From Daphnia carinata (lineage: Eukaryota > Arthropoda > Branchiopoda > Diplostraca > Daphniidae): 64,000 nucleotides of DNA. The DNA is taken from assembly GCF_022539665.2 (NCBI RefSeq), contig NC_081339.1, forward strand, positions 4,272,517-4,336,516, given 5' to 3'. Below, one piece after another: positions 13,614 to 48,542 of this stretch (position 1 is its first letter; every line of letters starts with the position of its first letter). The position numbers and the translations under genes are program-made. The notes under the pieces were generated by a model that had not been told where the DNA came from, did no database searches, and saw only the letters and a program-made list of their open reading frames with translations.

Positions 13614-14482
13614 CCAAATAAGTCATTTCTTATTGTTTAATTCGGTTGATAAATACTACTTATATTGGAAAGATCTTTTTAGGGCCTGTTTTCCTGACAT
13701 GTGGAGAGGGCACAGTGTCCTAAATCCGTTTACGTAAGATGTCTAAGATGCTACTGATGAACGATAACCGCTATTGTGTTAAGCTTATTATATATTGGGA
13801 GTCGATTTGCGATAACCTTCGGCGTATTCGTGTCAACTCGCTCAAGGCAATTCATAAACGTGAAGAACCGTTGCGGAAATCGAGCGCATCTAGGTCGCTG
13901 CCTGATTTTATCTTCTTTATTCGTGCCAAATTTGAAGACTTCAACGTAAGTGATAAATAATCAAAAGGAATCTTGATTCATAATAGGCTAGATTTACTAG
14001 ACATTGTCTCTAATTTCGCATCTTTTGTTTATTAGCAATTTAAAAAAACACTTGAATCAGATCAAGGGTAAGATTTCTCCATGTCCGGAAAGTCTCCCAG
14101 GTTATTAGTGCACCTTTAAAACGAACAAGAGGTTGGTAGTTTAGGATAAGGCTATAAGGGTGTTAAAATCTTGCGATTCGTTAGTATTCTCTAGTATGTA
14201 TTCTGTAAGTTATGGGCGACGCCAACAATCGAAAGTAAACAAAATGGGCAGTCATGTAGTCAGTTGATTGGAAAACTGAAACCACAAAAATATCATAGGT
14301 CATTAAAAAGCTTCCTAACGAGCAACAAGTACTAGAATCGCCTCTGATGACTGGTCTTTTCGTATGTTTTCTCTGCTAAACAAAATGAATTCTACTAATT
14401 TTGAACGGTTAAAATAGTTCTCTGGAAATTTAAAATGGAATAGTTATGTAAGGGCAGTGGACTTTGAAAAAAAGAATTGCTA
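13614..14482. other. 3' flank of UTP25 and BPNT1, with a doubtful small ORF at 13739-14069
   Basis: The plus strand has an ORF from ATG 13739 to a GTAAGT donor after 13945. A possible following exon at 14037-14069 (QFKKTLESDQG) sits between an AG and another GTAAG. No family resemblance, signal peptide or further exon was found. It may be UTP25 3'UTR with chance splice-like signals. Nothing else is recognisable. Confidence 0.2.
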
Positions 14483-15729
14483 TTAAGACTTGACGAGTTG
14501 TTTAACAGCGTCTGGAATATTTTCGACAAACCATTTGTGGTCGTCAGATTTGGCAGCGGCTAGAACCCCTCGCCTGTTGGGGTGCATCTCTGTTGAAGCA
14601 TACGAGTAGGCATCTCCGTGTATGTCGGTAAGACGACCACCCATTGCAGTCAAAATTGCTTCTGGGGCGCAAGTGTCCCACTTTTTGCAGCCAGGGCTTG
14701 CAAACACGTAAGCTGTGGCTTTTCCTTCCATTAACAGCATAACCTTTGAAAGATTATTTTTTAAAAACCTTAAAGCTTGAAATTGTGGCAGGTGGGAATA
14801 ATTACATACTTTATATCCAGCTCCCCCGACTCTCAGGATTTCGTCTGGTTTTAGGGAATCCAGGGCTTGCTGAACTACGGGTGTCATATGACTACGTGTT
14901 GTTACAACCAGACGTTTTCCTTCTGGTGGTGCAACAGGGTTGAATCCACCAACGCCAACTCCCGGAATACCCCACAGAGTTCGCCCAAGTCCTGCCTTAT
15001 CGTTTTTGTAGTTGTAGTAAGGCTGATGAATTACCCCTCCAACTGGACGATTTTTGTGAGCAATACCAATCAATACTGTCACATGGTCCAGCATGCCTAA
15101 TTCAAACTAGGTATTAGTATTACTATAAAACTTGAAATATTTTTAATAGTTTGAATCACCTTCAGTGTACTCTGCTGTACCATCAAGTGGATCCACCCAC
15201 ACAACAAACTGAGGAAAAACATCATGAAACTTGTGACACTTTGCTTAATAATCATAGATAATACTCACATCTTCTTCTGTAACATTGACAAGATCTTCTG
15301 GGCATTTAAGATTCAAAACTTCTTTATCAATATCACTGACTAATTCAACATCAATTTCCTGGGCAAGATCTTCTTCTCCAATAACACTCATTAATGGGAA
15401 TTTTTTGTTGAGGTTGCCAATAATACACTGTTGGGCTCTGCGATCAGCCTCAGTTTGAGGGTCATTCACTCCCTAACATAGACGTGTAAATAAAGTCAAT
15501 ATTATTGATCTTGTTTAAGGTGAACACTGGACGATACCTTTTCAACAATACCAAGGTCCCCTTTGCTCATGACTTCCCGAATGATGTTGCCTGAAAATTT
15601 AAGATTAATAAGAATACTGTGTGTGGGAATTGACATATCGTTTGAAATATTCTAAATTTTACCTGCATGGTTGGCAACAGCCACCGCATTAGCCATTAGA
15701 CGCAAAAAAACCGGAGAAGTAGCAGCCAT
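14483..15729 (-). CDS. BPNT1: 3'(2'),5'-bisphosphate nucleotidase 1
   Basis: Mg-dependent, lithium-sensitive phosphatase that removes the 3' phosphate from PAP and PAPS, the by-products of sulfation (family knowledge). Six exons: 15729-15663, 15590-15538, 15472-15269, 15208-15160, 15096-14810 and 14743-14483, 306 aa, close to the 308 of human BPNT1. The inositol-monophosphatase-fold metal motifs are visible: GVNDPQTEADRRAQQ, VIGEEDLAQE, WVDPLDGTAEYTEG (metal-binding D-P-L-D-G-T) and the C-terminal WDTCAPEAILTAMGG. The substrate-side block TVLIGIAHKNRPVGGVIHQP is also family-typical. No signal peptide, so cytosolic. The start MAATSPVFLRLMANA aligns with the family N-terminus. Convergent with UTP25. 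Confidence 0.95.
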
Positions 15730-16791
15730 TTTTGCGTTATAAAACCGGCAATAATTTCAGGGACTGTGGACGAATCTAATGGAACAAGACCTTTTAAACG
15801 TTCAATATCGGGTACAAGATAAAAACAGGTTTTGTTTGGATACCTCTGGTGCCTGCTGCTATCAGGAACGAACGCGAAAGACAAATAGGCTTAAGTTGTT
15901 GCCGTAAGCATATCAGACAGCGTTGGCACCTGCTCTGCAATTCAGCCCAACGTAAAAAAACAAGCAAGCTATACGAAACAGAAAAACCCATGAAAAAAAA
16001 AGGACGAAATTACTAAATACAAAGGGCAAGCCATATTTCTTTACTAATTTTGCTTCACGTCGTATTGACTAAGCTAAATTTTTGATCAGGGTTGCGAGCG
16101 CCCTGTGCCTGTGTGATTTTGCACATGACTCGCAAACTCACTCCATCCAACATGGATATTTATGTATTACGAGAAGGATTTTATTTCATTAACCTACCTG
16201 TGTTATATGTAACAAATTCTTGCCCCATCTGATTTTATCAAACGATTTGGATTGTGTACCTTTTGAGTTCTGGCGGCTTTATGCGATTAAGAATGATTTG
16301 TTATTGAGAAATTTACAAATTTGGCCACGTCACTCGCGTGTTTCCCAACCAACGCGCGATTAATGGACGTGGAAAGAATCTATTTCACCTCTAACGATTC
16401 TGATAGCTCCGAATTTATTGATTAACGGAGTGGTTTTTAGGTTTTTCCCAAGTATGACGCAAAAAAGATAAGGAACGAGACATTTGTGTGATACAGCATA
16501 GATTTTTTTTCGTCATGCTACAGTTGCAATTTTCACAAGTGATACTGAACAAAAAGACGTTTTCAAGCACTGGACAAAGGAAATTAGCATAGAGCTCTTC
16601 TATTAGAAAGAATTAAATCAGCCAATGGAAGTTCATAAAGGGATTTTTATCCTAAGGATAAATTTACACAGCCTTAATTTCCAACAAATGACTTTAACTA
16701 TAAGGCTTAAACATGTCAATAAATACCAGGTGAAATACATAACTATTTAATGTTTCACCGACACATGTTCTGATACAGGATCAGTCATGTG
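15730..16791. other. Intergenic: BPNT1 5' flank and histidine-rich gene 3' flank
   Basis: No coding sequence could be supported. The right end should contain the 3'UTR of the histidine-rich gene (stop at 16792-16794), and the left end the BPNT1 promoter. Short ORFs upstream of 15729 have no splice logic. Confidence 0.5.
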
Positions 16792-17445
16792 TTAAGCGTG
16801 ATGCTCTGCGTGATGTGCCGGTTCGGGTTTGGCGGCTTCCTCGTCATCGTCAGGTTCGGCCATCTTTTCAGCGTGATGTGCTGGTTCGAGTTTGGGGGCT
16901 TCAGCACCGTGTTCAGGTTCTTCATGATGAGAAACAGCCTTAGCTTCCACTGATTCAACTGACCGTTTGTTGGCGTGGTGTTCTGATTTTGGAGCTGACT
17001 CTCCGTGATGGATAGGCTTGGCTTCAGAAGATTCGTCATGCTTTTCAGCAGAATCATTTTCGTGTTTTTCGGCTGAATGCTCATCGTGCTTTTCGTTGGA
17101 TCGTTTGCTGGCGTGGTGCTCTTTGGCGTCAGCTGAGTGTTCATGATGAGCGTCCTTATCGTTGGATGAGGTATGTTTCTCAGCAGAATGATCTTCATCC
17201 TTATCCGCTGATCGTCTGGCAGCATGGTGTTCTGCAGTATGGGCTGGTTCTTCATGATGGGCTGGCTTGTCGTCATGTTTCTCTGCAGAATGGTCTTCAT
17301 GATCATTCACTTGGCTAGGTGCTGCTGCGGCCATCGCCACGACAATTAAAAGCTGTTCGATTTGGAAAGAAAAATTGTCATAAAGTAATTTGGCGATTTT
17401 TGAGAACGTTAAGTTACTTACGCAGATGATGGTTTTCTTCATCAT
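16792..17445 (-). CDS. Secreted histidine/glutamate-rich repeat protein, function unknown
   Basis: Two exons, 17445-17422 (MMKKTIIC) and 17352-16792, give 194 aa. Residues 1-20 form a signal peptide (MMKKTIIC, LLIVVAMAAAA) with likely cleavage after AAA or AAAAPS. The rest is almost wholly charged and histidine-rich: four copies of (H/D)SAEKH-type units (three of them HSAEKH), three EHHA-x-(K/R)RS units, and HHEEPAH-like blocks toward the acidic C-terminus. The RRS and KRS sites, each after EHHA, look like proprotein-convertase sites. A short secretory first exon with TATA at 17538-17531 is typical of abundantly expressed arthropod secreted or cuticle proteins. Possible roles are metal binding, pH buffering in gut or cuticle, or a peptide precursor; none is proven. 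It contains no Cys beyond the signal region. I recognise no named family. Confidence 0.8.
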   Translation of the reverse strand: MMKKTIICVSNLTFSKIAKLLYDNFSFQIEQLLIVVAMAAAAPSQVNDHEDHSAEKHDDKPAHHEEPAHTAEHHAARRSADKDEDHSAEKHTSSNDKDAHHEHSADAKEHHASKRSNEKHDEHSAEKHENDSAEKHDESSEAKPIHHGESAPKSEHHANKRSVESVEAKAVSHHEEPEHGAEAPKLEPAHHAEKMAEPDDDEEAAKPEPAHHAEHHA

Positions 17446-17530
17446 TTTGGCTTGTAGAGGATAATATTGACAATGTCTTACTGGTAGAAGAAGCTGGATG
17501 AGTTTGATACTGCAAATAGTTGTGGAGGTT

Positions 17531-17538
17531 TTTATATA
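17531..17538 (-). promoter_or_regulatory. TATA box of the histidine-rich secreted protein gene
   Basis: On the minus strand the sequence reads TATATAAA, about 90 bp upstream of the ATG at 17445. Transcription would start about 30 bp downstream, leaving a short 5'UTR. A strong TATA box contrasts with the TATA-less neighbours and fits regulated, high-level expression. Confidence 0.55.
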
Positions 17539-17545
17539 CGAATCA

Positions 17546-18390
17546 TTCAACTCATTGAAATTCTACGGCTGCCTCTTCTTTCAAATTTATACGCCACCTC
17601 GTGAAATTGATCTAGAAATTGGCATCGTCCACGCAGAAAATCTACCGTTTCTTGAGCAATATTAACTTCGGTTTGTTCTGGAATCGAACACGATGTCATA
17701 AGAGAAGGACGAGTATAACGAGATAAGAATGATTAATCTGCCAATCCCCGTGACATTAATCCTTTCATTTTGCCCAGATGGGATGCAAGACCTCGAATGA
17801 CTCATAAAGTTCTGCGTACTTCACTACCTTAGCATATCAATGAGTGAAAGCACTTACCGTTTCTGACTCTAAATGAGCAAAACTTGCTATTTCAGATAGA
17901 ATCGCCCTTGCCTCCATTACGTGCTCTAACTGTTCACTATCGATCAGATTAATTTCATCGCAAATTGTCCTTGGCCGTTTCCTAAAATCGTCTTGTTAAT
18001 CTCGTTAGAGGCATAGCTTTAGTTGACCTAATTTGTATGGCGAATATATTAAAAACAGTCCAATCTAGAACCGGTCAGAATCCTTAGAAATTCAATTACG
18101 AAAAGTCAGCTGAGCATGCATGAAATCCGATTTGCACAGTGCCAGACGGAACAGTTTCCTACTTTGGTTTATTTCCCATTTTTATTTAATTTGCGTTCAC
18201 GACAAAAAGGTTTTGTCTAAAAGAATATTATGATTCTTACTTTATACCCTCTGACTCTAAAAACAAAAAAAGCCAGCAAATGTGAAAAAACTGGGAATTT
18301 CGTTTGGCAACGTAGCGCCAAGCATGGTTAGCAGACGACACCGTATTACTTGAAAAAGTTTGTGAAAATTTTCTGTACAAGTTCGAAATC
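17546..18390. other. Intergenic divergent region between the histidine-rich gene and POLR2H
   Basis: No gene seen. It contains the upstream region of the minus-strand secreted protein and the POLR2H promoter. Short ORFs on both strands lack resemblance to known proteins. Confidence 0.5.
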
Positions 18391-26438
<8,048 letters not shown>

Positions 26439-26706
26439 AAACATTATTATATGAATGCAGTTACACTGCTGTGTATACTGATGCATTGTAATACACGTGA
26501 ATTTTGTAACAATGTCGAGGTCTGACGACTAGCCTATTTCGATGGACTGGCAAAAAATATTTGAGGACGTAAGTATAATAAGGTCTTGTATTCTTTTCCG
26601 TTATAACATTCTTTCGAACACAATTTGCATTGATAAAGCAGAACTACAACAGAAACCAGTCATATTGAGGTTTCTTCGGATGTTTTTCATTGCAATTCCT
26701 GCAAAT

Positions 26707-27853
26707 TTAGGCGTGACCAAGGGCTTTCAGTTTCTCTATCACGGCGTCCACATTCTCGACCTTGGCGCCGGCTTGTCGTACGGGTGGTTCCTCGACCGTG
26801 ACTACTTGAATTCGGGGGCTAACGTCGACGCCTAAATCTTTAGGCGCCATTTTTTTTATGGGCTTTTTCTTGGCTTTCTAAAAGAGAAAAGAAATTAAAC
26901 CTACTAAGTAAAAGCGAGGGCATCTGCGTTTTTTAAAACAATTTATACCATGATGTTAGGAAGGGTAGCGTAGCGCGGCTCATTGAGACGCAAGTCGGCA
27001 CTGACGACCGATGGTAGTTTCACCTTAATTGTTTCGAGGCCTCCGTCAATCTCACGTACCACCTGCAAGCTGCCATCCTTGGCTTCAATCTGAATAGCAA
27101 AACACGATTCTCAAAATAGTGGTGTCGGACAGCTGAATATCTAAATGCAACAAAAGACAACCTTGGAAGCAGAAGTAGCCTGTGGCCAATTTAGCAGAGC
27201 AGCTGTCATTTGGGCTGTTTGGTTACAGTCATCATCAATAGCCTGTCAATCAAAGGCACCAAGTGTGCTTAGTAGTGTTATCATTAAAAAAAAATACAAA
27301 GTGTAATGGGTCAGACCTGTTTCCCAACAATTATTAGGTCAATCTGCTCATCTTTTGCCAGTTTAGCCAACATTTTAGAAATGTGCAATGGCTGCAGTGT
27401 TTCATACTCTGGCCCTGAAACTTCAACGTGAATTCCCCTGTCCGCTCCCATTGCGAGAGCGGTCCTGAGTGTTTCCTGTAACACAGGAAAAACCAGTCAC
27501 AAAAATCAGTTCAGGATACAACAAGATAAGCAAGTCGGTGCCAAGCTTATGTAATGGAAAAGAAAGTTGATAAAATGCCAACCTGGCATTGAGTTGGACC
27601 ACAGGAGAAAGCTACGATTTCTTTGGCAACCTTCTTTTCTTTCATGCGTACAGCTTCCTCAATTGCAATCTCGTCAAACGGGTTCATAGAGTGCTTCACT
27701 CCTTCGGTGATGACTCCAGATTTGTCAGGTTTAACACGGATCTGCAAAGGTAATATCATTTTCTTACTTGCTACTGTAGCGATAATTAGAATATAATACC
27801 TTAACAGCATAGTCAATAACACGTTTACAACCAACCAAGACGCGAAGAGACAT
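26707..27853 (-). CDS. ETFB: Electron transfer flavoprotein subunit beta
   Basis: Mitochondrial matrix protein that, with ETFA, carries electrons from acyl-CoA and related dehydrogenases to ETF-ubiquinone oxidoreductase (family knowledge). Exons: 27853-27800, 27741-27583, 27475-27317, 27242-27162, 27089-26949 and 26877-26707, 254 aa versus 255 in human. The signature [19 protein letters not shown], the nucleotide-binding region [20 protein letters not shown], and [15 protein letters not shown] (AMP/FAD side) are present. The dehydrogenase recognition loop [20 protein letters not shown] ends in the lysines methylated by ETFBKMT in vertebrates. The start [18 protein letters not shown] matches the family N-terminus, with no cleavable presequence, as in mammals. 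The tail ends KLKALGHA. It lies tail-to-head with ETHE1. Confidence 0.96.
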
Positions 27854-28331
27854 CCTTACAAAAAATCACTTATTAGTAAGACAGAATATCACGAAACGGC
27901 AATAAAGTGCAGAAGACGTTAGACTAGTAAGGTCATCTAGCGGCGCAAACTTTTTTGACAGCGTTGCAAGATAATTGGACGAATGAGCTCGTGACTGTTG
28001 GGATTGGGAATCGGAGCGCCGGTTTCTTTATTTATGATTGACTGATAAAAGTTGGACGGAAATTTAGGCAAGGGTTTCAAAGAAATAGCGTATCGCTGTT
28101 TTTTGATTAACTTTTATTGAAAATTCTCAAGGCATACAGACAATGTGAAATAGAAATAAGGAAATAATGGGGCTGTTTTCACTGTATAATGTTTTCAGAT
28201 TCCCAAGTAATATTGGTTTAAACATGTAATAGCAAATCATGTTGACACAATGGATGTGGAAAGAAAAAGCGCTGCTCAGAAGATCAAATTTTCCAGTTCA
28301 TCAGGTGACAGATTCATCCATCAGGACATTT
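27854..28331. promoter_or_regulatory. Spacer between ETHE1 3' end and ETFB 5' end
   Basis: 478 bp separate the ETHE1 stop from the ETFB start on the same strand. No intervening gene was seen. It should contain the ETHE1 polyadenylation site and the ETFB promoter. Confidence 0.5.
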
Positions 28332-29581
28332 TTACTTAAAACTGTCTGGCAGGGAATGTTCTATGGAATACGGGAAATTTTTCTTATTATTTCAGTTTAC
28401 TTGATTAAGCTAAATTTCTATAAATATATACCCATTTGGTTATCGGTGGCGTGGGCCAAATTCAAGGTTTTCATGATTTGAATGAATTCTTCTCGGCTTT
28501 TCGTCAATCGGGGATTGTAACGTTTTTCTTCGTAAACGGTTGTGACCGTTCGACCTTAAAGGGAAAGTAGTTTTTGAATCGGAGAAAGAAATCATTTTCT
28601 ATGTTCTCCCATTTTCGTACCTCTGTAGTCGTGACCTGGGTAGAGCCTGTGTGTGTTTGGCAGTGAGAAAATCTGGTTAAAAATTGACATATATAAAGTC
28701 TCCGGGTCTCCTTGGTCGAAATCAGTTCGGCCGCATCCTCTTATCAGTAAAGTGTCCCCGGTAAACGCCACTCCCTCTTCGTGACATACGTAAGTCACGC
28801 AACCTGTAACAACAAACATACACCTTTTAGATATACATTGTGCTTAAAACAACCATGTTCGGTCATTTACAGTTCGTATGTCCTGGTGTTGCTCGTACTT
28901 CTAGATTAAGTCGGCCAAACTTAATGATATCGCCATGGCGTACTAAGATATCCGCGGTCGCCCCACTGGCAGCAGAAATGGCAGTTTTGCATGATGGAAG
29001 GTACTTCTTCAGCTTTTGGACGGTAGTCGTATGATCGGAGTGCATATGGGTACTTACTGCATATAGTAAATATAGGAACAATAGACTGTTGAATGCTTAG
29101 ACCTAATTATTTGTCTGAATCTCATACAAGCATATCTGATGTTAAGGCCCAATTCCTTAACAATTTCTAGGTCTCTGTCGACAAGCTGGATGACAGGATC
29201 AATGACCACAGCATCTTTTGTAAATGCATCAGCAAGGAGGTAAGTGTATGTGCAACTTTCCCTATCAAACAGCTATAAAAATGTGGCAGCAGAAAGCAAA
29301 ATGTATTATTAAAGACTTTGTGCAAAAGCAGCAACTGAAAAATTTGTTCTTGCCTGACGAAGAAAGAAATGTTCTGAATGAGGTTGTCTTTCGATGTGAG
29401 TACTGAAACTCCTGCATAATTGATTTACAGGCAAATATTTCCCAATTGATACACTGGCATTGGTTGTAGATGATTTGGTGGAATTAAATGCCCAGCTGGA
29501 CAAGTTGAAACAAGAAGACGTTTGCCTGCTGAGGCGTACATTCCTTACACCGAATCGGAGAGTCCTCCAAAAAAGCGTCAT
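28332..29581 (-). CDS. ETHE1: Persulfide dioxygenase ETHE1, mitochondrial
   Basis: Non-haem iron enzyme of the metallo-beta-lactamase fold that oxidises glutathione persulfide to sulfite in mitochondrial sulfide detoxification (family knowledge). Exons: 29581-29354, 29272-29128, 29056-28871, 28803-28621, 28554-28432 and 28360-28332, 297 aa. The N-terminus [20 protein letters not shown] is basic and amphipathic, a mitochondrial presequence. The core has [20 protein letters not shown], the metal motif [34 protein letters not shown] and [14 protein letters not shown]. Intron 1 has a GC donor (CAG|GCAAGA). The last exon (EHSLPDSFK) is inferred from phase; if it is not spliced, the frame instead reads through to a stop at 28418. 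PGHTNCC has an Asn-Cys where vertebrates have Pro-Gly. Confidence 0.93.
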
Positions 29582-31539
29582 TGGAGAGGTGGTTTCGGTT
29601 ACACTGTTCCAGAAGGATTGATGAACTAAATCAGAAAGTCTCTGTTCAGCTGTGGTGTTGTGTTGTTTTGATTATAGAAAAAACGATAGCGCCTGTAATT
29701 CAAGCTGAATTGACCTTCGACAGATGACAGTTACCTAATACAATATTAAATCATTTTAAAACGAACGCCACTTGAAGAAAAATTGTGAATTATACCTCAA
29801 TTTTGAAAAGTCACGTAACACCCAAACTCACGAGGGTTACTTGATCTCGGCGGTCTATGACACCTTTGCAAAGTACCCTTCAATGGGTTTAAATGGAATT
29901 TCTAGTTCTACCGCTAGAAGGAGACTGTTGAGACCTTTTAGCAAGTAAGTGAACTGGTACAAAATTGTTGATTTGGCTATTAAAACTAAATTCTTTATTT
30001 AAACAGAAAACCTATGAACTTACTAGAAAATTAATAATCGAGTGAAAGATCTTTGTACCCAAAGGAAGTCTCGTCAATGTTTTGGCAGGTTTCATTCCAG
30101 GTTAGCCACTTAGGAATGAGACTGGTGTCGCCGTTACACACTATATATTCGAGGAAGCAATCTTGTAAAGGATATTGCGATTTGTGTTGCTGCCTCTGCC
30201 ATCATATAACTAACAAAATAATAAAAGAATCAAACCGAAGACCATTCCTTGCATAGTAAAGAAAAGATGCCCTTTATATATTCGTCCTTGTGCCGGCAGT
30301 TTGTTTATTCTAGCAAAAACGTCCTCGTTTTAGTCCTTCCCCCAACGAAACGGAATCCAACTTTCCAGCTTTTACGGAAGAATGAAAACGAGCTATGGCT
30401 GAGCCGACCATCCCTGCCGCCTTGTATGTTGAGGAACGGGTAAGGTTAATCGATGGACGACGACGATCCGGCCGGGAGACGATCAATAATTTCGGCACGA
30501 GGCTATTCACGCCGGGTGAACTCTCGATGCCATATCTAACGGCAGGGATCGAGAACCCCGCCATGTGCATTCGCCGTGTTCTTTTTCTCCTTCGTGTTGA
30601 GGCTCAGCATATCGTGTATGGTGTATCGGCTTGGCGCCATGAAGTACTATTGACGTCATCGATGGCTGGGTGAATAGCTCCGTTATACGGAAATGAGATC
30701 TTCAAGAAGGGGATTTCGGACAGGTTCATAACTTTTAGCACGTCTCTGCCATCTTCTTAGATTCCCTTTTGTGATGATGTCGTTACGGTCTTCTGCGTCG
30801 TCTGCTTTCTTCTCGATCGCAAAACGTCCACGCAACGACTGGCTGAGAAATGAATGCCATTTGCATCTTAATTAGATGCTTTCGTTATGCAGGCGTTATG
30901 AATGTCATCTTTCATTATATCGTGGGGCTTTTTACATTCAGAATCGTGCTTTACTGAAGGGTACGAAATCAACGAGACGACGAGGATTATCGTGCCGACT
31001 AATCATGGCAGAGTACGAGAATTCCCGTTCATTTTGTACGATCCAGTCGAGCGAGCATTCCGACATCGAGGAGGCCCTAGCGATGCTCAACTATTGATTA
31101 AGTGCTCTCTGCATCTGCAGCCTACTAGTATGTTATGTACCGTGTCGTCGGCCCTGAAAGTATTGCCTCCCTCTGTTGACAATAGACAGACACAGCAGAA
31201 AACACCCGCATTCATGGCCATGAAATACTATACTGCCGAACACAATTGTGAACCCAACTCGTATCTTCTTTTTGTTATGAAATCTCTCAATAAACATTGT
31301 GACCATTAACTTCTTTATTTGTTTTTTCTTTGTCTTTTTTTTTTTAAATTCGGATATTTGCTTTCATTTTTTTGTTTTTTTTTTACCCCGGAGTGGAAAT
31401 CAATTTTGGTTGCCAAGGGTAACCGGGTCTCCCTAAGGCGAGCGAATGGCGCGCGCGCCAAAAAACATAAACCCTCTGACGAGCGTATAGGTGGAACAAT
31501 TGCATCGAACCGGCACCGTTGCACAAGTCGTTTCCAAAG
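29582..31539. other. Divergent region between ETHE1 (-) and the Na+/K+-ATPase alpha gene (+), with unassigned ORFs
   Basis: Open frames occur at 30395-30673 (+, 92 aa), 30310-30570 (-, 86 aa, overlapping it) and 30902-31309 (+, 135 aa), but none matches a family I know or has splice context. Base composition near 30340-31250 is less AT-rich than the flanks, which could mean a decayed gene, an unrecognised mobile element, or the sodium-pump promoter. An AATAAA is present near the end of the 30902 ORF. Confidence 0.3.

Positions 31540-48542
<17,003 letters not shown>

Noticed and set aside
16785-17306. 173-codon second-frame ORF in the histidine-rich gene
   Set aside because: Overlaps the frame with signal peptide and regular repeats; Thr/Asn-rich product is a frame shadow.
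29041-29065. Reading [11 protein letters not shown] as continuous exon through 29060 in ETHE1
   Set aside because: The TATGCA before the acceptor is intronic; splicing from 29128 to 29056 gives [12 protein letters not shown] with correct phase.
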